From Oryza sativa Japonica Group (taxonomy: Eukaryota; Streptophyta; Magnoliopsida; Poales; Poaceae): a stretch of 64,000 nucleotides of DNA. The DNA is taken from assembly GCF_034140825.1 (NCBI RefSeq), contig NC_089044.1:23428001-23492000 (forward strand), given 5' to 3'. Below the pieces are notes generated by a model. It was not told where the DNA came from. It made no database searches and worked only from the letters and a program-made list of their open reading frames with translations. The translations under genes were made by a program, and so were the position numbers. This document shows positions 48,674 through 60,559 of the stretch, piece after piece (position 1 is the stretch's first letter; each line of letters opens with the position of its first letter).

Positions 48674-50413
48674 AATAAGTCCACTTTGACTCCCTGAAAA
48701 ATGACTAATTCATGACCCTAAACCGCAAAACCGGATATCTCGACCCCTGAACTATTGAAACCGGTGCAATTTGACTCCCTTGGTGGTTTTATAGAGCGGT
48801 TTTGCTGACGTGGCGCTGACGTAGCGGTATTGACCAGTCTATGGGGTTGACGTGGCGCTTAGGTGGCATTTGAATTAAAAACATGTACGCGGGACTCGTT
48901 AGTCATTCACACACATAAAAAATTATGGGGCCTACTAGCATATGGGCCCCACATGTCATCTCTCTCTTTCTTCTTCCTCCCTTCTCTCTTTCTTTCTCTC
49001 TCTCCCCTTCGGCCGGCGGCGGGCATGGGCCGGAGTGGTGGCGGCTGGCGGCGGCGGGAGCTGACATAGGAGCTAGCTGGAGTGGCGGTCCCCGGAGTGG
49101 AGGAGTCGACAATGGCGAGGCAGCACTCGGCGAGATAGGGTCGGCATCGTGGAGGAAGTCGACCGGCGGGGGTTGTCTTTGGCGAACGACGACCGGCGCG
49201 CGCCGGCGGACCGCGGCTTTGGCCTCCACCTCAGTGGTGGCCACCTCACGGCGCCGGGGACGGCGGCCACCTAGGAGAGAGCTCGCCGGAGCTCCTCCGC
49301 TACCGCCCAAATCTGACTGAGACCTGCCGTCACCGCCGAATTCTCTGATCTCAATCTCTACTCCCCTCAATTCTCTGATCCTCAAACCCAAAAAAAAAGT
49401 CTGAATCTCTACTGCTCACTATGCAGCACGAATGAGGAATACGTACAAGAATCAAGAACGGACGCATCGGCTAGTCAGAAAAGTGGAAAAAATTCGTTGA
49501 AAAATTTGGTTAGGTCATGTGTACGGAGGACCCATTAGAGATAAACGAGAATACGGCTAAGCCATGCGAGAATGCGGCGGTGGAGTCCGAGTCTTGTAGA
49601 GAGTCCTCATGGTGTTCGAGTGTTCGTGAGGAGGGGATTGAATTCACAGCAAATGAAAGGGAAGGAGAAAACATTGATGTTCACACTCCACAGCCAGATG
49701 ATTTTCTTTTTTTTTTTAAAAAAAAAAAGTCAAGTTTTCCCAAAAGGAATAATTGATGCACACCAAGAAGTGTGAGCGGCGGAATCGTTTCACGAAAAGG
49801 AATCAAGTTTTCCTTTTCATTTGCTGCACACCCAAAAGGGACCTTGGAGGTTGGAGTGGTCGGGAATGGTGGTGCGGTGGTGGGCAGTGCCCTGAGGGTT
49901 GAGGTAGCGAAACCACGCGAGGTCGGCCGCACAACGGCGGTGACGGTTGTGGTTGCATTGCTGGGAATGGAGAAGGACGAGACGAAACCGCGGTAAGGCA
50001 CGGCCATGGCAGCGCTCATCCAGTGGCATAAATGGCTGTGGTTGCCGCTTGCCGAATGGGGAGGGAGAGAGAGATAAGGGAGAGAAAGGGGGAGGATGAG
50101 GAAGGGATAGACTGACATGTGGCCCCACAAAATTTTCTTCCATGCGAATGACAAATGGGTCCCACATGCATATTTTTAATTCTAATGCCACCTAAGCGCC
50201 ACGTCAATAGCAGACCAGGTCAACACTGCCACGTAGACGCCACGTCAGCAAAACCGCTTTTCAAAACCGCCGAGGGAGTCAATTTACACCGGTTTTAGCA
50301 ATTTAGGGGTCAAAATATCTGGTTTTAAGGGAGTCAATTTACACCGGTTTTAGCAGTTTAGGGGTCATAGATTAGATTGGTGTCATTTTTAAGGGAGTCA
50401 AAGTGGACTTATT
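48674..50413. mobile_element. Non-autonomous transposon with long terminal inverted repeats (Mutator-like)
   Basis: The ends begin AATAAGTCCACTTTGACTCC in both inward directions, and inverted similarity continues for more than 200 bp (TTTTGCTGACGTGGCG, TTGACGTGGCGCTTAGGTGG on both arms). The right arm contains an extra internal repeat of the GGGAGTCAATTTACACCGG segment. The interior is GC-rich on the left (a Gly/Arg-rich open frame) and has no transposase that I recognise. A clean target duplication is not visible because both flanks are T-rich, so MULE type is inferred from long TIRs. Confidence 0.75.
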
Positions 50414-50722
50414 CCTTTTTTTTGAACTCGGCCTTGTCCAATGTTGGTTGTGCCGGAAAGGAAAACCATAGGTCCCTCGATTTGTCACACAGTCTAATTT
50501 TCATTCTCAGACCAGAAAACCAGATACAACGCATCTCTCAACTTACAAAACCATGTAGTAGAGATCCCTCGTCGCCTTCCCCACCCGCTCCTTTTCCTCC
50601 TCCGTCGCCGCAGCTCACCGGCTCCCTCTCCTTGATCCTTTCCTCTGCAGCCAGAACGCCGCAACTCCCTCCTTGCTGCCTCGTCGTCCACCCCGCTGCT
50701 ACTATCTTGCGTCGCCGTTGAC
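50414..50722. other. Flank of two transposons with a TIR-like remnant
   Basis: At about 50461-50570 the sequence (GGTCCCTCGATTTGTC, CAGACCAGAAAACCAGATAC) resembles 51640-51750 in the same orientation, so it is probably an end fragment of a second long-TIR element. The rest is GC-rich, low-complexity DNA including the start of the 189-bp tandem duplication described below. Confidence 0.45.
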
Positions 50723-51032
50723 CATAGTTATTAAGACCGGACCGGACCGGCGGTCAGACCGGAAAAAACTGGAACCAAAGCCCTTGCCGGTTCGGTCCAG
50801 GTAAAAGACCAGCATGCAATCGAATCGGCAGTGAACCGGTCAGAACGCCGCAACTCCCTCCTTGCTGCCTCGTCGTCCACCCCGTTGCTACTATCTTGCG
50901 TCGCCGTTGACCATAGTTATTAAGACCGGACCGGACCGGCGGTCAGACCGGAAAAAACTGGAACCAAAGCTCTTGCCGGTTCGGTCCAGGTAAAAGACCG
51001 GCATGCAATCGAATCGGCAGTGAACCGGTCAG
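50655..51032. repeat. Tandem duplication, about 189-bp period
   Basis: The block from AACGCCGCAACTCCCTCC to GCAGTGAACCGGTCAG occurs twice in direct tandem with only a few differences. It includes host flank plus the left end of the hAT-like element. Confidence 0.88.
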
Positions 51033-51383
51033 ACCGCCCGGTTTTGAAGAAAAACCGCTGTCAAACCGGAAATAAAACCGCCTTTTGAACCGGTCGAATC
51101 GGCACGTGGGAATGTGGGATAGAAAGGGGAAGCGCGCGCTAGTGGGGGAAAAATGAGGGAAAAAACGCTTGGGTGGGATTCGAACCCATGACCCCATGGG
51201 GAGTTAACTCTCTCCCAACAACCAGGCTACCTTGCTTGTTGTGTTCTAAACTTCTAATAGAATGATTAATATATTTGATTAGTATTGAACCGGGTTACAC
51301 CAACTATTCACCCGGTTGAACCAGCGAACCATTGAACCGAGAGCCTCACCAGTTCGATTACTGGTCCGGTCTCAATAACTATG
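50723..51383. mobile_element. hAT-like non-autonomous element with duplicated left end
   Basis: Left end CATAGTTATTAAGACCGG and right end CCGGTCTCAATAACTATG are inverted repeats. The 8-bp CCGTTGAC flanks the element at 50715-50722 and 51384-51391, and a third copy precedes the duplicated left end at 50904-50911. The 8-bp duplication points to hAT. Subterminal CCGG-rich words (GACCGG, ACCGGT) fill the interior. No transposase is encoded; a tRNA-like unit lies inside. Confidence 0.82.
51163..51238 (-). other. tRNA-like Pol III unit inside the hAT-like element
   Basis: On the minus strand there is an A-box-like GTAGCCTGGTTGTTGG, a pairing arm around GAGTTAACTC, and a perfect B-box GGGTTCGAATCCC about 50 nt later. 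A run of six T follows at 51160-51165, which suits Pol III termination. The acceptor stem does not pair well, so it is a degenerate tRNA or tRNA-derived unit, not a normal tRNA gene. Confidence 0.6.
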
Positions 51384-51391
51384 CCGTTGAC

Positions 51392-52605
51392 CCCCATTTA
51401 GACCCAGAGGAGAGATAGAGAGAGGAGGGTGAGGTGGAGATAGGCTCGTAGAGATCAAAAGTTCCTCCTCTTATCCACACAGATACCTTGATATATATTA
51501 GTACGTTGTGTATCAGTGAATAATCAGAATTAACAGAGAAAACTACCGAAAGGTCACAAAATCACACGGTTCAATCCTTCCCTTTCACCCGGCTAGTAGC
51601 CCGAAGGCCTTCCTCCTGCGTTTTCCGGTAGGAATAAGTTCACCTTAGATCCCTCAATTTATCGTCTAGTCCGATTTTCATCCTCAGTCTAGAAAACCGG
51701 ATACATTGCATTCCCAACTTATAAAACCAGTGGAAACGAGGTCCCTCGATGTTATTGACTCCGTTTTTTTGGCTGACGTGACGCTTATGTGGATCTTTTG
51801 ATTAAGCCTTCGTCCTACGTGGTGTTGACGTGACACTTACGTGACAGTTTGATCTGAAAAAATAAAATTGGAAAATAAAAAATTACAACAAAGATATGGG
51901 GCCCATATGTCACTCAAATAAGATAAAAATAGTGGGACCCACATAACCAACAAATATCTTGATGAATGACACTTATACCCCCTCATTCACATATATAAGA
52001 CAAAAAAATGCGTAATGAATTTTTTTTATAGATAATGCATAGAAATTTATGTAAAACAAAAGTAAATTATATACTTGCAAGTGTATACAATAGCCATTAG
52101 ACTCAAGTTTCTTTTGCACATGTTGAAATAATGGGAAGTACAAATGTTGTTTATGTATCTTGGTTTTCTCTTTACTAGTGTATAGTTGTATACAAATTAA
52201 GGGCAAAAGAGATATTTTCTAACAGAATTGTTGACTATAAATAGCTATATGGCATATTAAGTGGCCCAAGGATGATTTTAAGCAAAAACAAATTCTTAGA
52301 GGACCTATAAGGATCAAATTCCTATCCGGGCGGTACGGCGATTCAATATATGCTACTCTCTTCATTCCAAAATATAAGGAATATAAGGATTTATATTTTG
52401 AGACGGAGAAAGTATTAATGATGATGAGGAAGATACACTAGTCTACCCTATAATCTATCTATTCTTTTGCTGCTCTATAATTCAACAAGTTGTTTTACTC
52501 ATTCATAATTCATCATGTCACATATCCAACGGTCCACGATCATTCAGCGCATTAGATCCGACGACAGGGCACGCACGCGGGGTCACCCAGTATGAGACCG
52601 TGCAC
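51392..52605. other. Transposon-derived and AT-rich spacer
   Basis: From 51631 the sequence GGAATAAGTTCACCTTAGAT begins what looks like a terminal repeat of an element related to the one at 48.7-50.4 kb (GCTGACGTGACGCTTATGTGG at 51771 onward, shown here as its words GACGTGACGC and TTATGTGG). The opposite end was not found. A short Stowaway-like block lies at about 52353-52417. No gene is seen. Confidence 0.45.
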
Positions 52606-52984
52606 ACCGAAAATCACGCACGCCTCTCCCCTCTGGAGGTCCTGACTCCTGAGGCTTCCTGGACGTCCGCCGCGGCGCCGGGTGGCGAAGAGGGAGAGCC
52701 GGCGACCGGTGGCGCGCACGGAGGAGTCCGAGGGCGGCCTCCATGGACGGCCGCGAACGAATGCGAGGCGGCCCGTCGGCGGGTGCTGGGGGCAGCCGGT
52801 GGTGTGCGTGACGGCGAACAGCTAGGGGGAAGGATGGAGGGGGGAATGGGCGCCGCGGTACTGGGTGCGGCGTCGGCTGTGGGGGTGGACGGGGAGGAAT
52901 GCGTGCGACGGCGGCAGTCCACACCGACTGAAAATCACCGCAACGTACCTTCAACCGCTCATCGCTGCGTGCGTGATTTTCGGT
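52606..52984. repeat. Short inverted-repeat unit with 18-bp perfect arms
   Basis: ACCGAAAATCACGCACGC at about 52606-52623 is matched exactly by its reverse complement at about 52967-52984. The 340-bp interior is GC-rich with overlapping low-complexity frames. No clear target duplication is seen. It may be a small element or a foldback transcript region. Confidence 0.6.
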
Positions 52985-53930
52985 TCCCAGATTCCTCGCC
53001 CAACCTACAGAGCACGCCGCCACCTCCTTCTCTCTTCCCTGCCACAACCTTGTCGTGCCGTCTCAAGCGCCGCGCGCGTTGTTCGCGCCATCCCTCTCAC
53101 GCCAACCGCCGCCGCCGCCGCCGTCGATTCCGACTCCCCTCCCCGCTGACCGCGTCACGACAAGCCTCCAACGCCCGCGCCCCTCTCCAGCGAGCGCCTC
53201 CCGCCGACCGCGTCGCGAGTCGCCTTCGCCTTCGACACCACCACCACCAACTATCTTGCGCCGCCTTCTGTACCGCTGCGGACAAGGTAAAGCATTGCTC
53301 GATCCCATTCCGGACATGGCTGCCTTTGGGGTGATAAGCTCGATTAGAAATGCAAAGATCCAAGTTGTTTGCATTGTCCATGAAGCTATGTAGAGTTTAG
53401 GTTTATAGGTCTCATGCAATGCAAGAAAGGTGTGTTTGCTGTTGCCTTGAGCATGTCAAGAAAGGTAGGAATTTGGGGCTTTTCTTGGCTTGCAGCTTTG
53501 GAGAAATTAAAGGATGAACTGGTTTGCTTTGTCTACTGAACTTTGAGTTTGCCGTCAGTTCGGGTCAGGACTTCTAATATGCAGTTGGTAGAGCATAAGC
53601 ATGAACATTGGCAGATACATAAAATTTCTCCTAATGAAATTTCTTACGACTGTTTTAAAAGAATCGATATTTGACAAAATATTTATGTGTTTCATCTTGC
53701 ATATTAGAACAAGCTATTTGATCCAGTTGTGTTCAGTTCTCCATTTTTCTTAAATTCAGGGTATAGTCGGTGAGGTGTAGCTCGCTAGGGACTGCATCTG
53801 CGTCATTGCCTAGGTGTCCGCCTCGCTGATCTCGTCCGCGCCGCCATAACTCCATCGACAAGCCTCGCCGATCCGCTCCACCGACGCACCGCCAGGACTC
53901 CATCCCTTGCCTCGCCGATCTGCGACGCTG
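52985..53930. other. GC-rich then AT-rich region upstream of a possible small gene
   Basis: The GC-rich block to about 53290 looks like an exon-like leader ending before GGTAAAGC, but its frames on both strands are low in complexity. No protein family is recognised. Confidence 0.3.
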
Positions 53931-54466
53931 ATGAGTCGCGGACTCCTGCATCGGCATGCTGCCACCGCCTCCGCCTTGAACGCCAAGAGGTACAAAAACC
54001 CTACTCCACCACCCATCCACCTTCTAGCTGATCCCCATCCCTAATATGACCATAAATGTGATGTCCTATGAAGCATCAAGCATGTATGTCTTCTCCCTTT
54101 TATTTCACTTTTCATTGATGATTAGCTTGGCAGCGCTGATTTTATGTATATAGCTGGTTCATTAACAAGGCACAAAAGCTACCATATACCTTTAACCCAT
54201 AATCTTGTATGCATTTTACTAGCCTAAGCTCCCAGATCAAGGGTGCTATTTCCCGTAGATTTAGGTTTCGCTGTAATTAATGAGCAGTTGATGCAATTTT
54301 CTATTTGTACTTGGGTGGTTCTTTCTATCAACCACATCAATTTTTATTCATCATTGATAGACTCTTAGGCTAGATGTATAGTTATGAACTTGTGATTCTC
54401 TGCTGCTGAAATGTGTTATGCAGGCTGCAGCAGAAGGCCATTTCTGAGGTCAGCGGAGGGAATTTC
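53931..54466 (+). CDS. Possible small spliced gene (35 aa), unknown
   Basis: ATG at 53931 opens MSRGLLHRHAATASALNAKR, followed by a GT donor after 53989. An acceptor (TGCAG) precedes 54422, and the joined frame continues LQQKAISEVSGGNFC to a stop at 54466. The N-terminus (Arg, Leu, Ala, His, no acids) resembles a mitochondrial targeting start. A donor within exon 2 (GAG/GTCAGC) could lead to more exons that I did not find. Non-coding transcript or chance are equally possible. Confidence 0.2.
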
Positions 54467-56411
54467 TGCTAATTTTTCCCCCCTGCATTTGCCTTCATTT
54501 GTACTGGATAAATTTGAATAACTATGCATGCGATTGGAAATGCTGTGTTTAATCTTGCTATTCCGAGCATAATTGCGACCCATTGTGTTCTGCACTTTTT
54601 GCAAAAAAAAAAAGGTTCAGGAGCATAAGTGTGCTAGCTCTTTCAAATTCTTTTAGGTTCATTATTACAATTTTGTTTGAGAAAATTTGTTTGTTTGTAT
54701 GCAGCATTTCACTTAGGTTGTAAGGAACTCTGTATTTTGAGTAGTTCTAACCACATATTGTCGTTTAGGTTAATTGCAGGTCATGAGTAATACTGCACAT
54801 TTGTCAAAGTGAATGGTGTGGTTTAGACTTAAAAGCTCCATTCATCATCTCAGCTTCATAAGACTGACTTGCCATACTAACATGCATCCGAGCTCCTGCA
54901 TTCAGTTTATTCATGTATTGCAGGCAAGCTGATGCATGGCTTGCTTATATTCCCTTCCCACCATTACCTGATAGCGTTTGCTCTTTAACGTAATATTCAC
55001 ATGCACTGTACCCTCAAGGTTATAAAGGGCAAAATTTATTTATGAATATGGTAACGTTGAGTCTGTCTTCAGTGGCCTGTTTGCCTTGGGTCTGACCAGC
55101 AAACATGGTTGCTAACATCGGTTTTGGATTTTACATATTGTTTACTATGGTGATCCTTCTGAACTTATGGTCTGAATTTTAGGTTCTTTTGTCGAGGGTG
55201 AGCTTCTTTGCCTTTGATCTGATATTGCACAATATAATGTGCTTCGGTGATACTTCAGCATGCACAATATAATGTACAGTAAGGTGCAGGTCTCCTTTGT
55301 TATTCTTGCCTCTTCACCTGAATACCTGATCTCATATATCATATATATTGCAGAAAAGGTGCATTTCTCTATACGATTTGTGGACAGTAGATAGCACTTA
55401 CAAGGATCACAGTTAGATTGTATTTCCTCACTGGTGTGTATTTTGTGAGTAAAATTTCCTTGCTATTGTTATTTAGAAAGCTGAAGTGTAGTAAAATTAG
55501 AACATGTATAATTACAATTAGTTCTAGGAGCCAAATTAAAGTTGTTTGTTAATTAACTGGTAAAATTATTTATAAAGGTTTGCAACCATAGTAACAACCT
55601 CTGGCATGTAATAATGAACGATTCTATTTTCAGTTCTACAAGCAAGAAAATATGCATGTATGGAGTAGGCTGGCAGCTCTTACCAGGTGCAATGACACTT
55701 GAACAAATTTATTTGATCAATGATGAGTTGTCTTAACATGTATTGTGCTTTAGCAAATGTGTGTTGTCGGATAGAATTGTTAGTTGTTTGTCAAATCCAA
55801 TCTACTGTGACAAGCAGCAGATGCGCGTTTTTCTATAGAAATTCTACTGGGCATTCAAGACTAAAAGAAGTTCTCGTATTTTTATGGTGGTGGATTGGGT
55901 GGTCATTTGATAGAAGAAAGTGTAAGTTTGGTGTAAAGAGCTTCTTGTAATTTTAGACTTGTTGAGTATTGTAGATGTACGGTGATGAATGACATGAGCT
56001 TTATGGCTAATAAGTCTTTACTATAATAATTTTTATGTTTTGATTTTGTAAAAAAAGAATTATAACTATTGTACTGTTATGTTGTTCACATATGATGGTA
56101 GAAATTCTAGATACAGTGATCCTATTGTCTCATATTCTGACATACCTTAACCTGACAATAGTGTCCTTAAGGTGGCAATGTAAACAATAAATCAGAAACT
56201 CGTCTATCTAATACTAGAATTTCGGTCGTCTGGATTCTATGTATTATCCTTTTTTTAGGAACTTCAAAGTCTAGGCATTGATTCTTCAAAAGATAATCAA
56301 ACTAGATAATACCCCGTGCGTTGCTGCGGTATATATGAGCGAAAAATAAGATGCATCACAATATATGAAACACAGATAAAGAAATAATATGAATTATAAC
56401 TATGATTTGTA
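54467..56411. other. Intergenic, AT-rich
   Basis: Alternating T-rich and A-rich sequence that could be introns or 3' sequence of an unrecognised transcript. The short plus-strand frame at 55.7-55.95 kb shows no domain. No repeat with clear ends. Confidence 0.35.
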
Positions 56412-56646
56412 CTCCCTCCATCCTTAAATGTTTGACGCCGTTGACTTTTTTAAACATATTTGACCGTCTATCTTATTTAAAAAATTTAAGTAATTATTAA
56501 TTCTTTTCCTATCATTTGATTCATTGTTAAATATACTTTTATGTATGCATATAGTTTTACATATTTCACAAAAGTTTTTGAATAAGACGAATGATCAAAC
56601 ATGTTTAAAATAGTCAACAACGTCAAACATTTAGGAAAGGAGGGAG
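56412..56646. mobile_element. Stowaway MITE
   Basis: Left end CTCCCTCCATCCTTAAATG and right end CATTTAGGAAAGGAGGGAG are inverted; TA flanks both sides. The interior GTTTGACGCCGTTGAC pairs with GTCAACAACGTCAAAC at the other end. Confidence 0.88.
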
Positions 56647-57078
56647 TATAACTTTTAAATATATATACTATCTGTGGTTCTCTACATGATTTTAGATCAC
56701 AAAACACTGTAGTACTTATACACAAAATTGATGTTAGTGTTGGCAGTAAAAATTTATCGGTTAATTGGAAAGTCAAATAAAAATCAAATAGAAAGTTCAT
56801 GAGAGAAAATGTAGAAGTTAAAACCAATAATTCTACTATTATCTAAGCTCGTATATGTGGAGGAACAGACAGTCGATCAACAGTGCAAAATATTAGCCAC
56901 AGTAAAAACTAAACCTCCAATTAAGACTAATCCGTGGTCTTGCACTGCAACGGATATTCTAAAAACTGCTAAATACATACAGGTGAAAATATCTATATAC
57001 TACTCGTCGAAAATTTTAGTTGTCCGTTTAGATTGGATGGATGCAGGTGCTATAAATTAAATCAAATCAAACAATATA

Positions 57079-57312
57079 CTCTCTCCGTTTTAAAATGTTT
57101 GACACCATTGACTTTTTAGCATATGTTTGACCATTTGTCTTATTAAAAAAACTTGTGAAATATGTAAAACTATATGTGTATATAAAAGTATATTTAACAA
57201 TTAATCGAATGATATGGAAAAAATAAATAATTACTTAAATTTTTTAAATAAGATGAATGGTCAAACATATACTAAAAAGTCAACGGTATCAAATATTTTG
57301 AAATGGAGGGAG
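57079..57312. mobile_element. Stowaway MITE, related to the 56.4-kb copy
   Basis: Left end CTCTCTCCGTTTTAAAATG and right end CATATTT...TGAAATGGAGGGAG are inverted; TA duplications flank. Interior words GTTTGACACCATTGACTTTTT and GACCATTTGTCTTATT (each a short piece) match the 56.4-kb element, so both are one subfamily. Confidence 0.85.
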
Positions 57313-59342
57313 TACGTATCAGATAAGGATGTTTGTCTTTATTAGTATGGAGAGGACCTACCACAAACATATTCAACGGACTAAATGGATAAGAAAAATA
57401 CCTCATTCTTAGCCCTTCACATTTTCTTGAAGTCGACTTGTGTATAGCCATCCTGGGCACGCTGCTCAGCGACATAAATAACAGATGGATGTGGTTAGAC
57501 ACCAAGCAGCCAAAACATGATCCCATTAGGATTAAAATTTAGCAACCTACCAAGATATTTAGAAATTGACATATAAAGAACACAGATAATCAAAGGATCA
57601 AAGAAGAAATGTTCATGAAAGGGATATGGATTAGTATAGCTGCAGGTAGACGCAAGTTTGACAATTGCATACACCGTCTGAAATGAATAATAAGACAATA
57701 ATTAAGGCATCACCTACCTGTTCTTGTTCCCGCATCTACATTTTCTGTTTTATCTCTTAGTTCTTCTCATGTATTTCAGCTCCATCCCGAACAGCCTAAC
57801 CAAAGAAAAAAAATCCACCTTTTCTGCTTACAAAGTCCGAGGAACATTTGCAGAAAAGGAGCTTATCAAGATTGGAGGATAATAGGAGCACTTATGGAAG
57901 CACTTCCTTGTTGCACTCCTATTAATGTGGGTTGTACCTTTCTCCAACCAATCGTTAAGTATTTGCAGGATTGCGAAGTGACCTGCATATATATAGCAAC
58001 TGAATAAAATTCGATTGAAGGTGCACATGGAGGCCAGGAAATTCAGAAACAACAAAAGGTGCATTTCATGCACATAATATTAACATGTAAGAAAAGGAAC
58101 ATAAGCAAGACTAAGTGGATGCGAAGTAGATCATTTTGATATTTGCATCAATTGCTTACTAAAACACAAATACCTGATTGTCTCATCTAGAGTCAAATGA
58201 ACCCATCCAATCAACCCTGCAGGATAAGAAAACAAAAATTGTGAATGGTAGTCGGATCCATGAATTGGGGATATGGCCTACAAAGCAAAGCAATTAGAGA
58301 AAAAAAATCAATTAGCCGGTGCAACGTTGATTACTCGAAGCAATCAAAATAAACTAACATCTGAAAGAAGATTTAAGTGATCAAACGAAAAGCATCTTCA
58401 CAAAAGATAAAAGTAATTTGGCCGGGTGAGTTAGGGATCAAATCCTATATAACCATACAGTGATCCATGCATTAGGGGATCTATGACTCACAAATGAAAC
58501 TAAACCACCAAGCGAAGCGTAGCATGGCCATCTCCTATCGGTTCCTCATGTCACAACGTCAGTGTGTGGATGGCTTGCCATGCGGTCGAATCAGATTCTA
58601 GACACAGTTCAGGAAGTCCATCGATGGTTGCAGGAAGGGGAAACGCAGCGTCAGAAAAAGGGGATGTGGAAAGGCGGTGGTCAATTGATGTTGCTACCGG
58701 CGGCGCTCATGCTTGCTAATGAGAATGGGGAACGTGTGACAGGAGACTCGCTGGGCTGGAATTAATGGGTCGATGAATAGATGGGCCAGGAAAGAAAGGA
58801 ACATGGGCTGTGCTTCCATCGACTGATCTAGCACGTTCAAGCTCGATCCTAAGGCCAGATTTAATTGGGATGACGTGGAACAACCACAGCACAGGAAATT
58901 AGTTTTAATTGCACTTAGTGGGGATGACTTGTATAGGTATATAGGATTCTTGCAAATGTTAAATTTAATTCATAACATACGCTATACATGAAAGATTATT
59001 TAAAATTATCGTAGCGTTAGCACGGACAAGTCACTAGTGTTTCTAATGTTCTAGTGGAAATGATCTGGTGATGCAAATTTTTCTGCTTACTCTCTCCATA
59101 GGATTTTCTATTTACGTGTTTGGTACGAAGGAATGCTAGAAAGGGGGCCCAACAAATGCAGGTTGTTCATTTGGTGATGCTTCACAACCGGGTCTGAAAT
59201 TCGGAAAGATTACAAAGTCACAGACTTTCCAACTATGCGACGTGTGCATTGTGTGAAAACACGGCTGTCTGGGAGATCTGTTTAACTCCAGTGCAGGTCC
59301 AAGGCTAGCCTCGAGTGTCTCAAGGACATGCCAGCTGATTTT
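57313..59342. other. Intergenic region without recognised gene
   Basis: The minus-strand frame near 57.83-58.07 kb contains GHFAILQILNDWLEKGTTHI, which could be a gene relic, but I do not recognise it. No other coding evidence. Confidence 0.3.
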
Positions 59343-59738
59343 GGGCGTGTTTGGTTGCTGCCCTGGCGAGTATTTGCCTGGCCTGGAGCTAGCCAGAGCA
59401 GTAAGTAGTAGTGTTTGGTTGCTTCCCTGAATGGTGTCCATGCTCAGGCAAGGGTGCCGGACTCAGGCCACCAAAAATGAACGCCTGAGTCAGGCGTGGG
59501 TATGTGTCTAATCCTCCCCCATTGATTCTTCATTGATATGACTGCTATCAACACTTGTCAACATCTTACTCAAGTAAACAAAATGTTTATATATAATATA
59601 TTCACTCAGGCGTAGGTTTTCAACCAAACAACAAAACATCACACATGCCTAATCAGGCACAATAAAACACAGCTTTTCTACCACACAGGCATGGATTTTT
59701 CTCAGGCAAGTCAGTCAGGTCACCAACCAAACAAGCCC
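59343..59738. mobile_element. MITE with GGGCGTGTTTGGTTG ends
   Basis: Left GGGCGTGTTTGGTTGCTGCC and right CACCAACCAAACAAGCCC are inverted repeats. The interior has inverted CAGGC words (GCCTGAGTCAGGCGT; CTCAGGCGTAGG). Type is probably Tourist/Harbinger-like; the target duplication is not clear. Confidence 0.7.
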
Positions 59739-60559
59739 TTGATCTTGCAATCAGCAAGAAAGAATAAAAGCAGAATCAATTGACCGATAGCCGATCTGCC
59801 GATAGGCCGATAGCATATCGTTGATGGTCTCAGCCGATATAGTTAGACCAAATCGGCTATGGACTGGATATGTCAAAGAATAATAAACCCTAAACACTCC
59901 CAATCGCCTGTAATACTATCTATAGAGTTTAACAGATTGATTTAAAACGGTATTATGAAAGTAGCCAATGTGACAGTATTTAGAGCAAGAGAGATAACGT
60001 ACTAGTTAATACTTTAGTACAAACTTATATAGGCAGATTGATCCATATAAACATATCAAACATAAATCAAGCATGAAGGCGTAGGAATCTAACCGACACT
60101 GACTAAAACTTGATATGCTTATACAAAAGATCTATCTATATAAGTGGCGAATATACATGAAACAAGGAGAGTGAAACATGCATATTAGGTAAGATCGGCC
60201 GAAACCCCGATACTATCCTTATTATGCTTAATTGCAGGCTAGATTGCACGGTTCTAAGCATGACTAGGTATGATGCATCTCAAAATATGAAAAGAAACAT
60301 GCAGTCTAGACAATCAAGCAATTAGACACTTTTCAGGATGGTAGATGCCTTAGCTAATCTAATATAGCAAGACATATGATAGCAATGACTCGCGATATCG
60401 AGCCTAACACGTCTAAAACGACATGTTAGCCCCGATAGCACAGGCCATTGAGACGGGTTACCTCTTGCGAAGAACTCGTCGGAAAACGAGAAAAGTAAAA
60501 GGGTGATGATGCGCCGAAGTTGTATTGGAGTTGCTCTCATATTACAATGCTATGGGGGC
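59739..60559. other. Repeat-derived spacer with CCGAT-rich start
   Basis: From 59780 to 59850 the word GCCGATA recurs (GATAGCCGATCTGCCGATAG). Similar ATCGGC words recur at 61590-61670 beyond the next element, so the two stretches may be parts of one older repeat split by the insertion at 60560. Confidence 0.4.

Noticed and set aside
48903-50191. Open frames inside the long-TIR element (up to 162 residues)
   Set aside because: Several overlapping frames on both strands, no transposase or other domain recognised.
57828-58073. Minus-strand frame with GHFAILQILNDWLEKG
   Set aside because: Looks slightly protein-like, but I cannot place it in a family or find flanking exons.
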